From positions 1 through 10,555 of the forward strand of contig UQLZ01000066.1 of NCBI GenBank assembly GCA_900541935.1: 10,555 nucleotides of DNA, given 5' to 3'. This document shows, in pieces, positions 1 through 5,335 of this stretch (positions are counted from its first letter, which is position 1; every line of letters begins with the position of its first letter). Source of the DNA: an uncultured Prevotellaceae bacterium (GTDB lineage: Bacteria > Bacteroidota > Bacteroidia > Bacteroidales > Muribaculaceae). A model generated the notes under the pieces. That model had not been told where the DNA came from, searched no databases, and saw only the letters and a list, made by a program, of their open reading frames with translations. The position numbers and the translations under genes were made by a program.

Positions 1-55
1 TGTCCCTACAAATAACAGATATTCAATCAATTGAGTAACATTCACTGTAGGGACG
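1..55. repeat. Inverted repeat at the window edge
   Basis: TGTCCCTACA at 1-10 is the reverse complement of TGTAGGGAC at 46-54, with one further G-T pair at the outer end, enclosing 35 nt. GGACG at 51-55 can instead pair with CGTCC at 69-73, so two folds compete. No coding signal accompanies it. The TGTAGGGACG...GCGTCCGCG wording resembles short dispersed repeats I remember from Bacteroidales intergenic DNA; this is memory, not a search. The element may continue to the left of the window. Confidence 0.45.
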
Positions 56-104
56 ATTTGAATAAAAGCGTCCGCGATTGTGAAATCAAAAAACATGATA
101 TTTG

Positions 105-300
105 CTGGCTAAAAGCCCTACAGTTCATCAGCCTGGGGCAATGCCCCAGGTCTGCAACACACCTAAAAAAGAGCTCTGCAGGAGCAAATGGTTTATTGAT
201 TGTGCTTGGAGAGAGTTACCTCAAAGACTTATGGCTTTTAGGTCAATCCCTCACCTTTTTGCTACTGAGCCATTTGTTTTTGGAGCAGCCTGGTTCTACA
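105..300. repeat. Highly structured non-coding segment, probable dispersed repeat
   Basis: Several stems lie close together. GGCT/AGCC is at 107-110/114-117. CCTGGGGC/GCCCCAGG at 132-139/143-150 is a perfect 8-bp GC-rich stem with a 3-nt loop. A long stem of 179-191 with 270-282 pairs CAAATGG with CCATTTG and continues through G-T pairs. Inside that is ACCTCAAAG/CTTTTAGGT at 218-226/235-243, with one mismatch. Two open frames of 92 and 102 codons overlap here in different frames, but neither shows a recognisable domain and their residues simply follow the stems. The base composition is more GC-rich than the flanking spacer. I read it as a relic or copy of a dispersed, hairpin-forming Bacteroidales repeat, of the kind sometimes found beside IS200/RAYT-type transposases. 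No transposase is in the window. Confidence 0.4.
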
Positions 301-323
301 GGTATATGATTTCAAATAGGTAT

Positions 324-526
324 AAAAGAAAAAAGTTCGCTATTGCGAACTTTGTTTCTTTGTTGCTATTAAAAGCAACAGTTTACAAACCTAACATAAA
401 ACCATTATAGAAGAAATATTACCGCATTTCACAACGAGATAATATTTATAAAATATCTAATACTCCATAATATATCGTAGTGTTTAACCATTATTTCTTT
501 GTCATTGAAAGCATCTCTTTGCTTTC
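324..526 (-). ncRNA. Candidate small RNA of about 200 nt
   Basis: On the minus strand a perfect -7 type box (TAACTTTGC, 541 to 533) is followed within a few bases by a hairpin (GAAAGCA/TGCTTTC at 507-513/520-526, loop of 6, two more outer pairs). About 200 nt later comes a hairpin with a T-rich tail (332-353, tail to 324). A 5' stem, little coding capacity and an intrinsic terminator are the usual layout of a small RNA. The only short frame starting with ATG that I noted inside is 20 codons (429-491, minus), with no clear ribosome site. No -33 element stands out. The terminator could instead serve the regulator gene ending at 673, and the box could be a chance match in AT-rich DNA. No known RNA family was recognised. 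Confidence 0.3.
332..353 (-). terminator. Intrinsic terminator hairpin, probably bidirectional
   Basis: AAAGTTCGC (332-340) and GCGAACTTT (345-353) form a perfect 9-bp stem with a 4-nt loop. Read on the minus strand the stem runs straight into a T-rich tail (331-324, interrupted by one C), the better orientation. On the plus strand the tail is TGTTTCTTTG-like and weaker. A second hairpin, TGTTGCT/AGCAACA at 361-367/374-380, stands next to it. Confidence 0.6.
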
Positions 527-532
527 GACATT

Positions 533-541
533 GCAAAGTTA
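533..541 (-). promoter_or_regulatory. Promoter -7 box (TAACTTTGC)
   Basis: The minus-strand sequence TAACTTTGC matches the Bacteroidota primary sigma factor -7 consensus TAnnTTTG with the favoured trailing C. A TTTG-like -33 element at the expected distance (about 20 nt upstream, near 561-565) is not evident. Transcription would begin around 526-528 and run leftward. It is the same nine bases as the box in front of the cation transporter at 4170-4178. Confidence 0.4.
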
Positions 542-603
542 TAACGAAAAAAACATGGTTGTATGCCTATATTAATAAATATATAAATTATTATTGGCAT
601 TGT

Positions 604-642
604 ATAATGTTATTATATTGAATATCAATAAGATAATGTTAT
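604..642. repeat. Direct repeat flanking a small palindrome
   Basis: ATAATGTTAT occurs at 604-613 and again at 633-642. Exactly between them, separated by 2 bp on each side, lies the palindrome TATTGA-ata-TCAATA (616-630). The symmetry could mark a protein-binding site just downstream of the regulator gene's 3' end, but the DNA here is very AT-rich and coincidence is possible. Confidence 0.3.
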
Positions 643-672
643 ATGAGTTAATTTGAAATATAAACAAATATA

Positions 673-2256
673 TTATTCAATAACACCAATTTTCATAATA
701 TTTTCTTCAAAATTGGCTCTGTCAATAGCTTTATTTTTAATTTTATTTCTGTAAGTGTAAATTGTATTTACTGAATATTTTAAAAATTCAGCAATTTTTG
801 TACTATCATAAATACCGAGCCTGATTAGTGCGTATATCCTTAATTCAGTGTTTAGAGAGCCAGGAGTTTCAATGTTGTATCTTTCTTCAGGGCGAAGAAG
901 TTGGTTGACATCATCAATAAAAGTTGTGTATATTTTTAAGAAAGCGAGGTCGAATGCTTGGTAAAATTCGCGATGCTGCTCATCGGAGAATCTAGAGGAT
1001 TTAGTCATTTTAATAAGGTCATCGACTTGCCCCAGTGATAATTTTCTGTTAACCATCTTATTGAAAGAGTCAAGTCTTTTCATATATACAGAGCATAATT
1101 CAAGAAATTGTCCCATATATTCATCTTTGGTTGCATTTGCGTCGTGCAATTTTTTGCGGGCATTCGAAAGTTTGTGCATTTGTTTTATAAGGAAGAATAC
1201 AGCAAGAACGAGTCCTAAAACGAGGAGAGAAACCATAAGCATATAGCCAATAAGCATTCTTTCATGAGACCTAAGTTCCTTCTGGTGAGCATCTTCTATA
1301 ACAGGGAGCATTCGAGATGCGTTATACACTCTGACCTGGGCGTTGCAGAAAGCAGCATCTTCGATTGCGGCAAGTATATATTTATATGCTGAGTCTATTT
1401 CACCCAAATTATATAATAGTATTGCAAGTTCGTAGATTGATTGGTTTTCCTTGACAGAGCAGCGTATATCAGCGATTGCCGACTGTGCATAATATCTTAT
1501 GCACTCTTCGAGATGACCTTCAGAATGGTAGATATTTGCAATTATTGCCGCAGTAATGGCATATTCATTGCTTTTTTTGTCAAGTTTAGTAAGCAGTTCT
1601 CTAAGAATGATTTTAGCCTTATCCTTATTTCCTTTTTTGAAAAGTTCTTCAGCCTCATAAAGATCGCGAGTTATAGAGCCAATAGGCAGGCTGTCAATCC
1701 ATAAGCGTCTGTATTTGTCGGTTTTGGCTTTGTATTTTTCGAAGTATGGATTTCCGTTTTCTGTGGCATTTAGAGCGAAAGAATAGAGTCTGTATCCACA
1801 TTCAAAATACTTTGGTTTTAATTTAATATCCAGAAGCAGAGTGTCAATAGCGTGGAAATCAGCGAGAGCCTCTGCAAAATATCCAGAGATGGTTTCAGGT
1901 CTGATTTTCTCAAGTATAACATTGTAAGCGGCAGTTGAGTCGCCGTTTTCTCGGCATATTGTGAGAGATTTGTTATAGTAGTAAACGGCTGAGTCTGACA
2001 TAAATATGGTATATTCTCTACCAATAGCATTCATAAACTCAACTTTTTTTTGCCAGTCGTTTTGTTGAGATAGTGTGTATTTTAAGTCCTCGATGGTTTT
2101 CAATTTCTCAGCATCTATTTTTTGCTTGTTCTCAATTAGGCTGTTGAGTTCTTTTAGTTCTTGTATGTTAGTGTAATCTGCAAATGTTAGTAAGGTCGTT
2201 ACTAAACTTAGAATAATCCCCAAAAATCTCATAAAAATATAAATTATATTTTTCAT
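673..2256 (-). CDS. DUF6377-type membrane regulator: TPR domain, one TM helix, C-terminal HTH
   Basis: The 527-aa protein begins with a hydrophobic export or anchor segment (about residues 9-27). A helical region of degenerate TPR-like repeats follows (about 70-320, clearest near 200-300: EAEELFKKGNKDKAK, YAQSAI, LYNLGEIDSAYKYI). Next are a transmembrane helix (334-357), a short coiled coil (360-380), a linker, and a C-terminal helix-turn-helix (about 471-510, ELRIYALIRLGI...KIAEFLKYSVNTIYTYR). This order matches the Bacteroidota DUF6377 family. I infer an outside-facing sensor joined through the membrane to a DNA-binding domain, a one-component regulator; the signal and target genes are unknown. 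No kinase or receiver domain is present. The start is uncertain: ATG at 2256 leaves a leader of only about 10 nt after the promoter, while Met9 (2232) would give about 32 nt and a compact signal sequence. It is transcribed alone; the gene on its 3' side is outside the window. Confidence 0.8.
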   Translation of the reverse strand: MKNIIYIFMRFLGIILSLVTTLLTFADYTNIQELKELNSLIENKQKIDAEKLKTIEDLKYTLSQQNDWQKKVEFMNAIGREYTIFMSDSAVYYYNKSLTICRENGDSTAAYNVILEKIRPETISGYFAEALADFHAIDTLLLDIKLKPKYFECGYRLYSFALNATENGNPYFEKYKAKTDKYRRLWIDSLPIGSITRDLYEAEELFKKGNKDKAKIILRELLTKLDKKSNEYAITAAIIANIYHSEGHLEECIRYYAQSAIADIRCSVKENQSIYELAILLYNLGEIDSAYKYILAAIEDAAFCNAQVRVYNASRMLPVIEDAHQKELRSHERMLIGYMLMVSLLVLGLVLAVFFLIKQMHKLSNARKKLHDANATKDEYMGQFLELCSVYMKRLDSFNKMVNRKLSLGQVDDLIKMTKSSRFSDEQHREFYQAFDLAFLKIYTTFIDDVNQLLRPEERYNIETPGSLNTELRIYALIRLGIYDSTKIAEFLKYSVNTIYTYRNKIKNKAIDRANFEENIMKIGVIE

Positions 2257-2270
2257 ATTTATTTATGGTA

Positions 2271-2301
2271 CAAATATATAGATATATTTGAATATAAACA
2301 A
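2271..2301 (-). promoter_or_regulatory. Promoter of the DUF6377 regulator
   Basis: On the minus strand TTG (2301-2299) and TATATTTG (2278-2271) are separated by 20 nt. This fits the Bacteroidota -33 (TTTG/TTG) and -7 (TAnnTTTG) elements with standard spacing. The predicted start of transcription is near 2264, giving a leader of about 10 nt if the ATG at 2256 is used. Confidence 0.55.
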
Positions 2302-2302
2302 G

Positions 2303-2436
2303 ATATTTTAATAATCATTCTATTATTAAAGTTGGTTTTTAGTAATTCAAGGTTTTAGATTCATATAAAGCAAGGATAATATATTTAAGCACAAAGGACG
2401 TTTGTCTTGATTTAAACTTTTTGTTATTAAAGCAAT
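2303..2436. other. AT-rich spacer with no gene
   Basis: Nothing coding is visible. ATTTAAAC occurs twice (2410-2417 and 2435-2442) and GTCTTG twice (2404-2409 and about 2449-2454), so the right half may mark the edge of the repeat that follows. Confidence 0.5.
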
Positions 2437-2605
2437 TTAAACCTGTGTGTCTTGCAACTGCATTTCTAATATATTAGCAAGGAGGTGTGGCATAATTGCG
2501 AACTGCTTCGTTACTTTCGAAATTCGGATTCGGGCATTTACTATTAGTAAATTCCTGTCGGGCTTATTCTCAGTGCTTTGCATTTTGTCAATTATAACGC
2601 ACCAA
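2437..2605. repeat. Probable Bacteroidales dispersed intergenic repeat
   Basis: This spacer is richer in GC than its surroundings and is open for 60-67 codons on both strands (plus 2447-2635, minus 2437-2640) without a recognisable domain. Wording such as MPHLLANILEMQLQDTQ (minus) and ILARRCGIIANCFVT (plus) looks like small hypothetical proteins I remember being annotated repeatedly across Bacteroidales genomes. That pattern suggests a repeated DNA element rather than a gene; this is recollection and was not searched. A strong stem lies at 2531-2557. The tandem ATTCGG at about 2521-2533 adds to the repetitive look. Confidence 0.35.
2531..2557. other. Hairpin inside the intergenic repeat
   Basis: ATTTACT (2536-2542) and AGTAAAT (2546-2552) form a perfect 7-bp stem with a 3-nt loop. 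After one C-T mismatch it extends by CGGG (2531-2534) against CCTG (2554-2557), including one G-T pair. No T-tract follows on either strand, so it is not a typical intrinsic terminator. Confidence 0.5.
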
Positions 2606-2609
2606 AAAT

Positions 2610-2644
2610 GGGGTTGTATCAAAAATTTATTTTGACACAACCCC
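2610..2644 (-). terminator. Intrinsic terminator of the MalY/PatB gene
   Basis: GGGGTTGT (2610-2617) pairs with ACAACCCC (2637-2644). After one A-C mismatch, TCAAAA (2619-2624) pairs with TTTTGA (2630-2635) around a 5-nt loop, a near-continuous 15-bp stem. It lies 20 bp past the stop codon at 2665. On the minus strand it is preceded by an A-rich run and followed by ATTTTTGG. On the plus strand a T-run also follows (2649-2655), so it could work in both directions. Confidence 0.85.
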
Positions 2645-2664
2645 TCATTGTTTTTGTATTACGA

Positions 2665-3831
2665 TTATTTGTCTATTGCATTTTTTAGGGCTTCTAATGC
2701 TTTTGTCAAGTTTGCTTTGGGGCATGCTATGTTTAATCTCATAAAACCGCTGCCTTCTTTTCCAAACATTTCGCCGTTGTTTAATGCAAGTTTCGCTTTG
2801 TTTACAAACAAGTCATTAAGTTCCTTATTGTTTAGTCCTAAACCGTGGCAGTCAAGCCATATTAGGAAAGATGCTTCCGGCCTTATTGGTTTTATTTGCG
2901 GTATGTTTGCTGATAAATATTCTTCTACGAATATGATGTTTTGTTCGAGGTAACAAATTAGGTCATTAAGCCAGTATTCACCTTTGTCGTATGCTGCTTT
3001 TGTAGCGTCAACAGCAGGTAAGGTTGGTTCACTGAATTCGTTAACTTCCATCCATTCAAAGAAATCTTTTCTTATTTGAGGATTTTTTATAACACACCAA
3101 GAACTGACCAGTCCAGGGATGTTGAAAGTTTTAGAAGGGGCACCTAATGATATGCCGCATTTTTCAGCGTTGCCGCCAATTGATAGGAAAGGTGTATATT
3201 TGTTGCCAAATAGTTCAATGTCAGCATGGATTTCATCGCTTACGACTATAACACCGTTATTATAACAAATTTCTGCAACTTTTTCTAAATCCTCCTTAGA
3301 CCAAACCCTTCCCCCAGGATTATGGGGGTTGCATAGAATCATCAATTTGGGTTTCTCGCTCTTTATTTTACTTTCGAGGTCTTTGAAATCCATTGATATT
3401 TTTCCCTCATTATAAATCAACGGGTTGTTAACAACTATCCTGCCGTTGCCTCTTGTTACATTTGCGAAAGGGTGATATACAGGTGGTTGTATTAGAATTT
3501 TGTCGCCTTTGTTGGTGAAGAAGTTTACAATATACGCAATACCTCTAACAATTCCAGGCATGAAGCATATTTCTTCTCTGTTAATCATCAATCCATGTCT
3601 TCGTTTGCACCATTTTAAGATAGATTCCCAATAAGAATCTGGTACAAATTCGTATCCAAAGATAGGGTGATTTACTCGTGCTTTTATTGCATTGGAAATT
3701 TCAGGGCAAATAGCAAAGTCCATATCTGCTACCCATAGTGGATTAAGGTCGTCTCTGCCGAACTTTTCGGAAAGGGCATCATATTTCATTGAATTTGTAC
3801 CCTTCCTTTCAATTATTTCATCAAAAACCAT
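2665..3831 (-). CDS. MalY/PatB-family PLP-dependent aminotransferase / C-S lyase
   Basis: The 388-aa protein is a full-length fold-type I PLP enzyme. It has the MalY/PatB N-terminus (FDEIIERKGTNSMKYD, then PLWVADMDFA at 31-40), the PLP-stacking Tyr of PVYHPF (Tyr119), NPHNPGGR (168-175), SDEIHAD (198-204, Asp199 contacting the pyridine nitrogen), the Schiff-base lysine in SKTFN (Lys234), and the carboxylate-binding Arg in FMRLN (Arg365). Family members cleave C-S bonds by beta-elimination (cystathionine to homocysteine, or cysteine to sulfide, pyruvate and ammonia); some act as aminotransferases. E. coli MalY also represses the maltose regulator, which cannot be inferred here. The protein has no signal sequence and should be cytosolic. 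It is a single-gene unit divergent from the cation transporter, with its own terminator. The ATG at 3831 gives the usual family N-terminus. Substrate specificity is unresolved. Confidence 0.88.
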   Translation of the reverse strand: MVFDEIIERKGTNSMKYDALSEKFGRDDLNPLWVADMDFAICPEISNAIKARVNHPIFGYEFVPDSYWESILKWCKRRHGLMINREEICFMPGIVRGIAYIVNFFTNKGDKILIQPPVYHPFANVTRGNGRIVVNNPLIYNEGKISMDFKDLESKIKSEKPKLMILCNPHNPGGRVWSKEDLEKVAEICYNNGVIVVSDEIHADIELFGNKYTPFLSIGGNAEKCGISLGAPSKTFNIPGLVSSWCVIKNPQIRKDFFEWMEVNEFSEPTLPAVDATKAAYDKGEYWLNDLICYLEQNIIFVEEYLSANIPQIKPIRPEASFLIWLDCHGLGLNNKELNDLFVNKAKLALNNGEMFGKEGSGFMRLNIACPKANLTKALEALKNAIDK

Positions 3832-3883
3832 ACTTGTAGTTTTATATAGTATAAACTTAAAGATATTATAATTATCAGATAAT

Positions 3884-3891
3884 CAAATATA
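3884..3891 (-). promoter_or_regulatory. Proximal -7 box of the MalY/PatB gene
   Basis: The minus-strand TATATTTG fits TAnnTTTG and would give a leader of about 45 nt. No -33 match lies at the right distance. In AT-rich DNA this pattern arises by chance, so the distal box at 4000-4008 is an alternative. Confidence 0.35.
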
Positions 3892-3902
3892 ATGTCAATC
3901 AA

Positions 3903-3990
3903 GAAATGGTATAGTTAGGTATGTTTGATTAAAAAACATTTTCCAAGTTGCATTTCTGGTCATTTTATTTATAAACCTAACTAACATTTC
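3903..3990 (-). promoter_or_regulatory. Potential branched RNA leader upstream of the MalY/PatB gene
   Basis: TAGTTAGGT (3912-3920) and ACCTAACTA (3975-3983) are perfect 9-bp inverted repeats. Beyond short unpaired gaps, GAAATG (3903-3908) pairs with CATTTC (3985-3990). The long stem encloses a 6-bp hairpin (ATGTTT/AAACAT, 3921-3926/3934-3939) and a weak one (CCAA/CTGG, 3943-3946/3956-3959, read on the plus strand), which together would make a three-way junction. If transcription starts at the distal box (4000-4008) this is the 5' part of the mRNA leader. It matches no riboswitch class that I can recognise. It might instead be an operator pair. Confidence 0.35.
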
Positions 3991-3999
3991 CTATATAAT

Positions 4000-4008
4000 G
4001 CAAATATA
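4000..4008 (-). promoter_or_regulatory. Distal -7 box upstream of the MalY/PatB gene
   Basis: The minus-strand TATATTTGC is a full TAnnTTTGC match. No clear TTTG/TTG lies about 20 nt upstream. Transcription from here would start near 3993 and carry the inverted repeat 3903-3990 at the start of a leader of about 160 nt. Confidence 0.35.
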
Positions 4009-4169
4009 GTGAAAGGTAGATTCAGAAAAAATAAAAAGGTAAAGAATTTTGAAATATATATCGTTATTCATGTTTTAATGAATAGTTAAACTCAAGAGTT
4101 TATTATATATATAAGGTTGTTGATAGTACTTTTTGGGCAAAAATTAGAAGATGTTATAAGTAAAAGGTT

Positions 4170-4178
4170 TAACTTTGC
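4170..4178 (+). promoter_or_regulatory. Promoter -7 box of the cation transporter
   Basis: TAACTTTGC matches the Bacteroidota -7 consensus exactly. A -33 TTTG is not evident at the expected spacing; the nearest TTTG, at 4132-4135, is too far away. Transcription should begin near 4185, about 56 nt before the ATG at 4241. The TTG at 4175-4177, which would be a possible upstream start codon, lies inside this box. Confidence 0.55.
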
Positions 4179-4180
4179 AT

Positions 4181-4224
4181 CAATTAATTCAAACAAAAAG
4201 AAATTCTCAGCGTTTAATTAATTG
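4181..4224 (+). promoter_or_regulatory. Long inverted repeat at the transporter's transcription start
   Basis: CAATTAATT (4181-4189) pairs perfectly with AATTAATTG (4216-4224). After a single bulged C, AAAC (4191-4194) pairs with GTTT (4212-4215), giving 13 bp around a 17-nt loop. It spans the predicted start of transcription and ends 16 nt before the ATG. It could be a 5'-terminal mRNA hairpin that affects stability or translation, or an operator. The stem is AT-rich. Confidence 0.45.
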
Positions 4225-4240
4225 TATTAAAATAATCGTT

Positions 4241-5173
4241 ATGGATGCGAAAGTTATAAGTTCAGAAGAGCGTTCACGGTGTGCTAAAAAAGTTACCTGG
4301 GTTGGCTTTATAGTAAACGTCATCCTATCACTGTTAAAAATAATTTCCGGAATAATAGGTCATTCTGGAGCAATGATAGCCGACGGAATTCATTCAATAT
4401 CAGATTTTGTTACAGATGTAATCGTTCTTGTTTTTATCGGTGTTTCGAGTAGGGGAGAGAATGAAAAATATCAATATGGTCATGGTAAATTTGAGACATT
4501 TGCAACGATGCTTATCAGTTTTGCGTTGCTTGCCGTTGCCGTAGGGCTCTTTATTTCAAGTGCCGAAGCAATATGGATGGCGATAAATGGAGCAATTTTG
4601 CCAAAGCCAGGAATAATAGCGTTTGTTATGGCGATAATTTCCATAATATCAAAGGAATGGCTGTTTCAGTACACAAAAAAAACAGGAGAGAAAATTCACA
4701 GTATGGCGTTGATAGCCAATGCTTGGCATCACCGCAGTGACGCTTTTTCAAGTATAGCCGTTTTAATAGGTATCGGTTGTGCAATTTTCTTGGGTGAAGG
4801 TTGGCGAATTCTCGATCCGATAGCCGCACTTATTGTGAGTATCTTTATAGCGATAGTATCATTGCGTATCGGGCTTCCTTCTATTAATGAATTGCTTGAA
4901 GTATCTCTTCCAGAAAGCGTTAATAAAGAAATTAGTGAAGTAATATCTGGAGTAGAGGGAGTGAAGACATTCCATCGACTTCGAACACGGAAGAACGGCA
5001 GTACGGTTGTTATGGGTTTTCATATTAAGGTTGACCCCAAAATGACAATTGTAGAAGCCCATGAAGTGGCCAATAATACAGAGAAAGCATTGCGAAGCAA
5101 ATTTGGTGCTGGCACTATAATTAATATTCATATAGAACCATATTACAATAAAGATATTCCAAAACCTGAATAA
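4241..5173 (+). CDS. Cation diffusion facilitator (CDF) transporter, probably Zn2+ efflux
   Basis: From the ATG at 4241 the protein has 310 aa. Six membrane helices lie roughly at 19-37, 42-68, 88-112, 124-142, 158-183 and 190-212, followed by a cytoplasmic C-terminal domain (about 215-302). CDF signatures are present: HSISD in TM2 (His51, Asp55), the YGHGKFE loop (79-85) and HHRSD in TM5 (His163, Asp167). In known families this HD-HD metal site is typical of zinc transport, while manganese members usually lack the His. C-terminal metal-binding candidates are His245, His261, Asp265, His274 and His297. The family works as a homodimeric proton antiporter that exports divalent metal from the cytosol. 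The start at 4241 is preferred over an upstream TTG (4175) because that TTG lies in the promoter box and the extra 22 residues are not family-like. It is a monocistronic unit with a hairpin behind it. The metal is inferred. Confidence 0.9.
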   Translation: MDAKVISSEERSRCAKKVTWVGFIVNVILSLLKIISGIIGHSGAMIADGIHSISDFVTDVIVLVFIGVSSRGENEKYQYGHGKFETFATMLISFALLAVAVGLFISSAEAIWMAINGAILPKPGIIAFVMAIISIISKEWLFQYTKKTGEKIHSMALIANAWHHRSDAFSSIAVLIGIGCAIFLGEGWRILDPIAALIVSIFIAIVSLRIGLPSINELLEVSLPESVNKEISEVISGVEGVKTFHRLRTRKNGSTVVMGFHIKVDPKMTIVEAHEVANNTEKALRSKFGAGTIINIHIEPYYNKDIPKPE

Positions 5174-5186
5174 AGAGCATTTTAAC

Positions 5187-5228
5187 AGCCTTTAAGGGCA
5201 TAAATGGCTATTATATCGGTTAAAGGCT
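5187..5228 (+). terminator. Terminator-like hairpin behind the cation transporter
   Basis: AGCCTTTAA (5187-5195) and TTAAAGGCT (5220-5228) form a perfect 9-bp stem with a 24-nt loop, followed by TTATCTTTG. The loop is long and the tail is not a pure T-run, so termination may be partial. The tail overlaps the promoter box of the next gene. Confidence 0.5.
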
Positions 5229-5229
5229 T

Positions 5230-5237
5230 TATCTTTG
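5230..5237 (+). promoter_or_regulatory. Promoter -7 box of the DUF2723 operon
   Basis: TATCTTTG fits TAnnTTTG and lies about 100 bp before the glycosyltransferase ATG. No convincing -33 element is visible. The leader would be about 90 nt; in it ATCAGAC occurs twice, about 22 bp apart, without an obvious fold. Confidence 0.45.
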
Positions 5238-5335
5238 TAAGTTGAATAGAAATAAATCAGACAGTGCGGACCTAACAATCAGACGCTGAAAGCATTTGAT
5301 AAAGGATATGCCTGTTATTTTCAATATTAATCTTA

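Larger units (their letters stand above)
411..672. other. AT-rich spacer without a protein gene
   Basis: This stretch holds the minus-strand promoter-like box at 533-541, the hairpin at 505-528 and the repeat cluster at 604-642, each listed separately. The rest is AT-rich with stops in all frames. I see no GC-rich terminator directly behind the regulator gene that ends at 673, so its transcript may run on to the hairpin at 332-353. Confidence 0.6.

Noticed and set aside
31..410. Two overlapping plus-strand open frames of 92 and 102 codons (31-309, 102-410)
   Set aside because: They overlap in different frames, show no recognisable domain, and their residues follow the hairpin arms; better read as a non-coding structured repeat.
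429..491. A 20-codon minus-strand frame inside the candidate small RNA
   Set aside because: Too short to judge, with no clear ribosome site and no recognisable peptide; noted only as a possible leader peptide.
2437..2640. Open frames on both strands (62 and 67 codons) as small genes
   Set aside because: Openness on both strands, no domain, and overlap with the terminator hairpin argue for a repeat rather than a gene.
3920..3927. Plus-strand TATGTTTG as a promoter box for the transporter
   Set aside because: No -33 partner is present, it lies about 320 bp from the gene, and a better box lies at 4170-4178; probably chance in AT-rich DNA.
3903..3990. Match to a known riboswitch (TPP, SAM, cobalamin, preQ1) in the MalY/PatB leader
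   Set aside because: None of the conserved core sequences of those classes is visible; only an unclassified fold can be proposed.
4175..4240. TTG at 4175 as the start of the CDF transporter
   Set aside because: The TTG is part of the -7 box TAACTTTGC, and the added 22 residues do not resemble the family.
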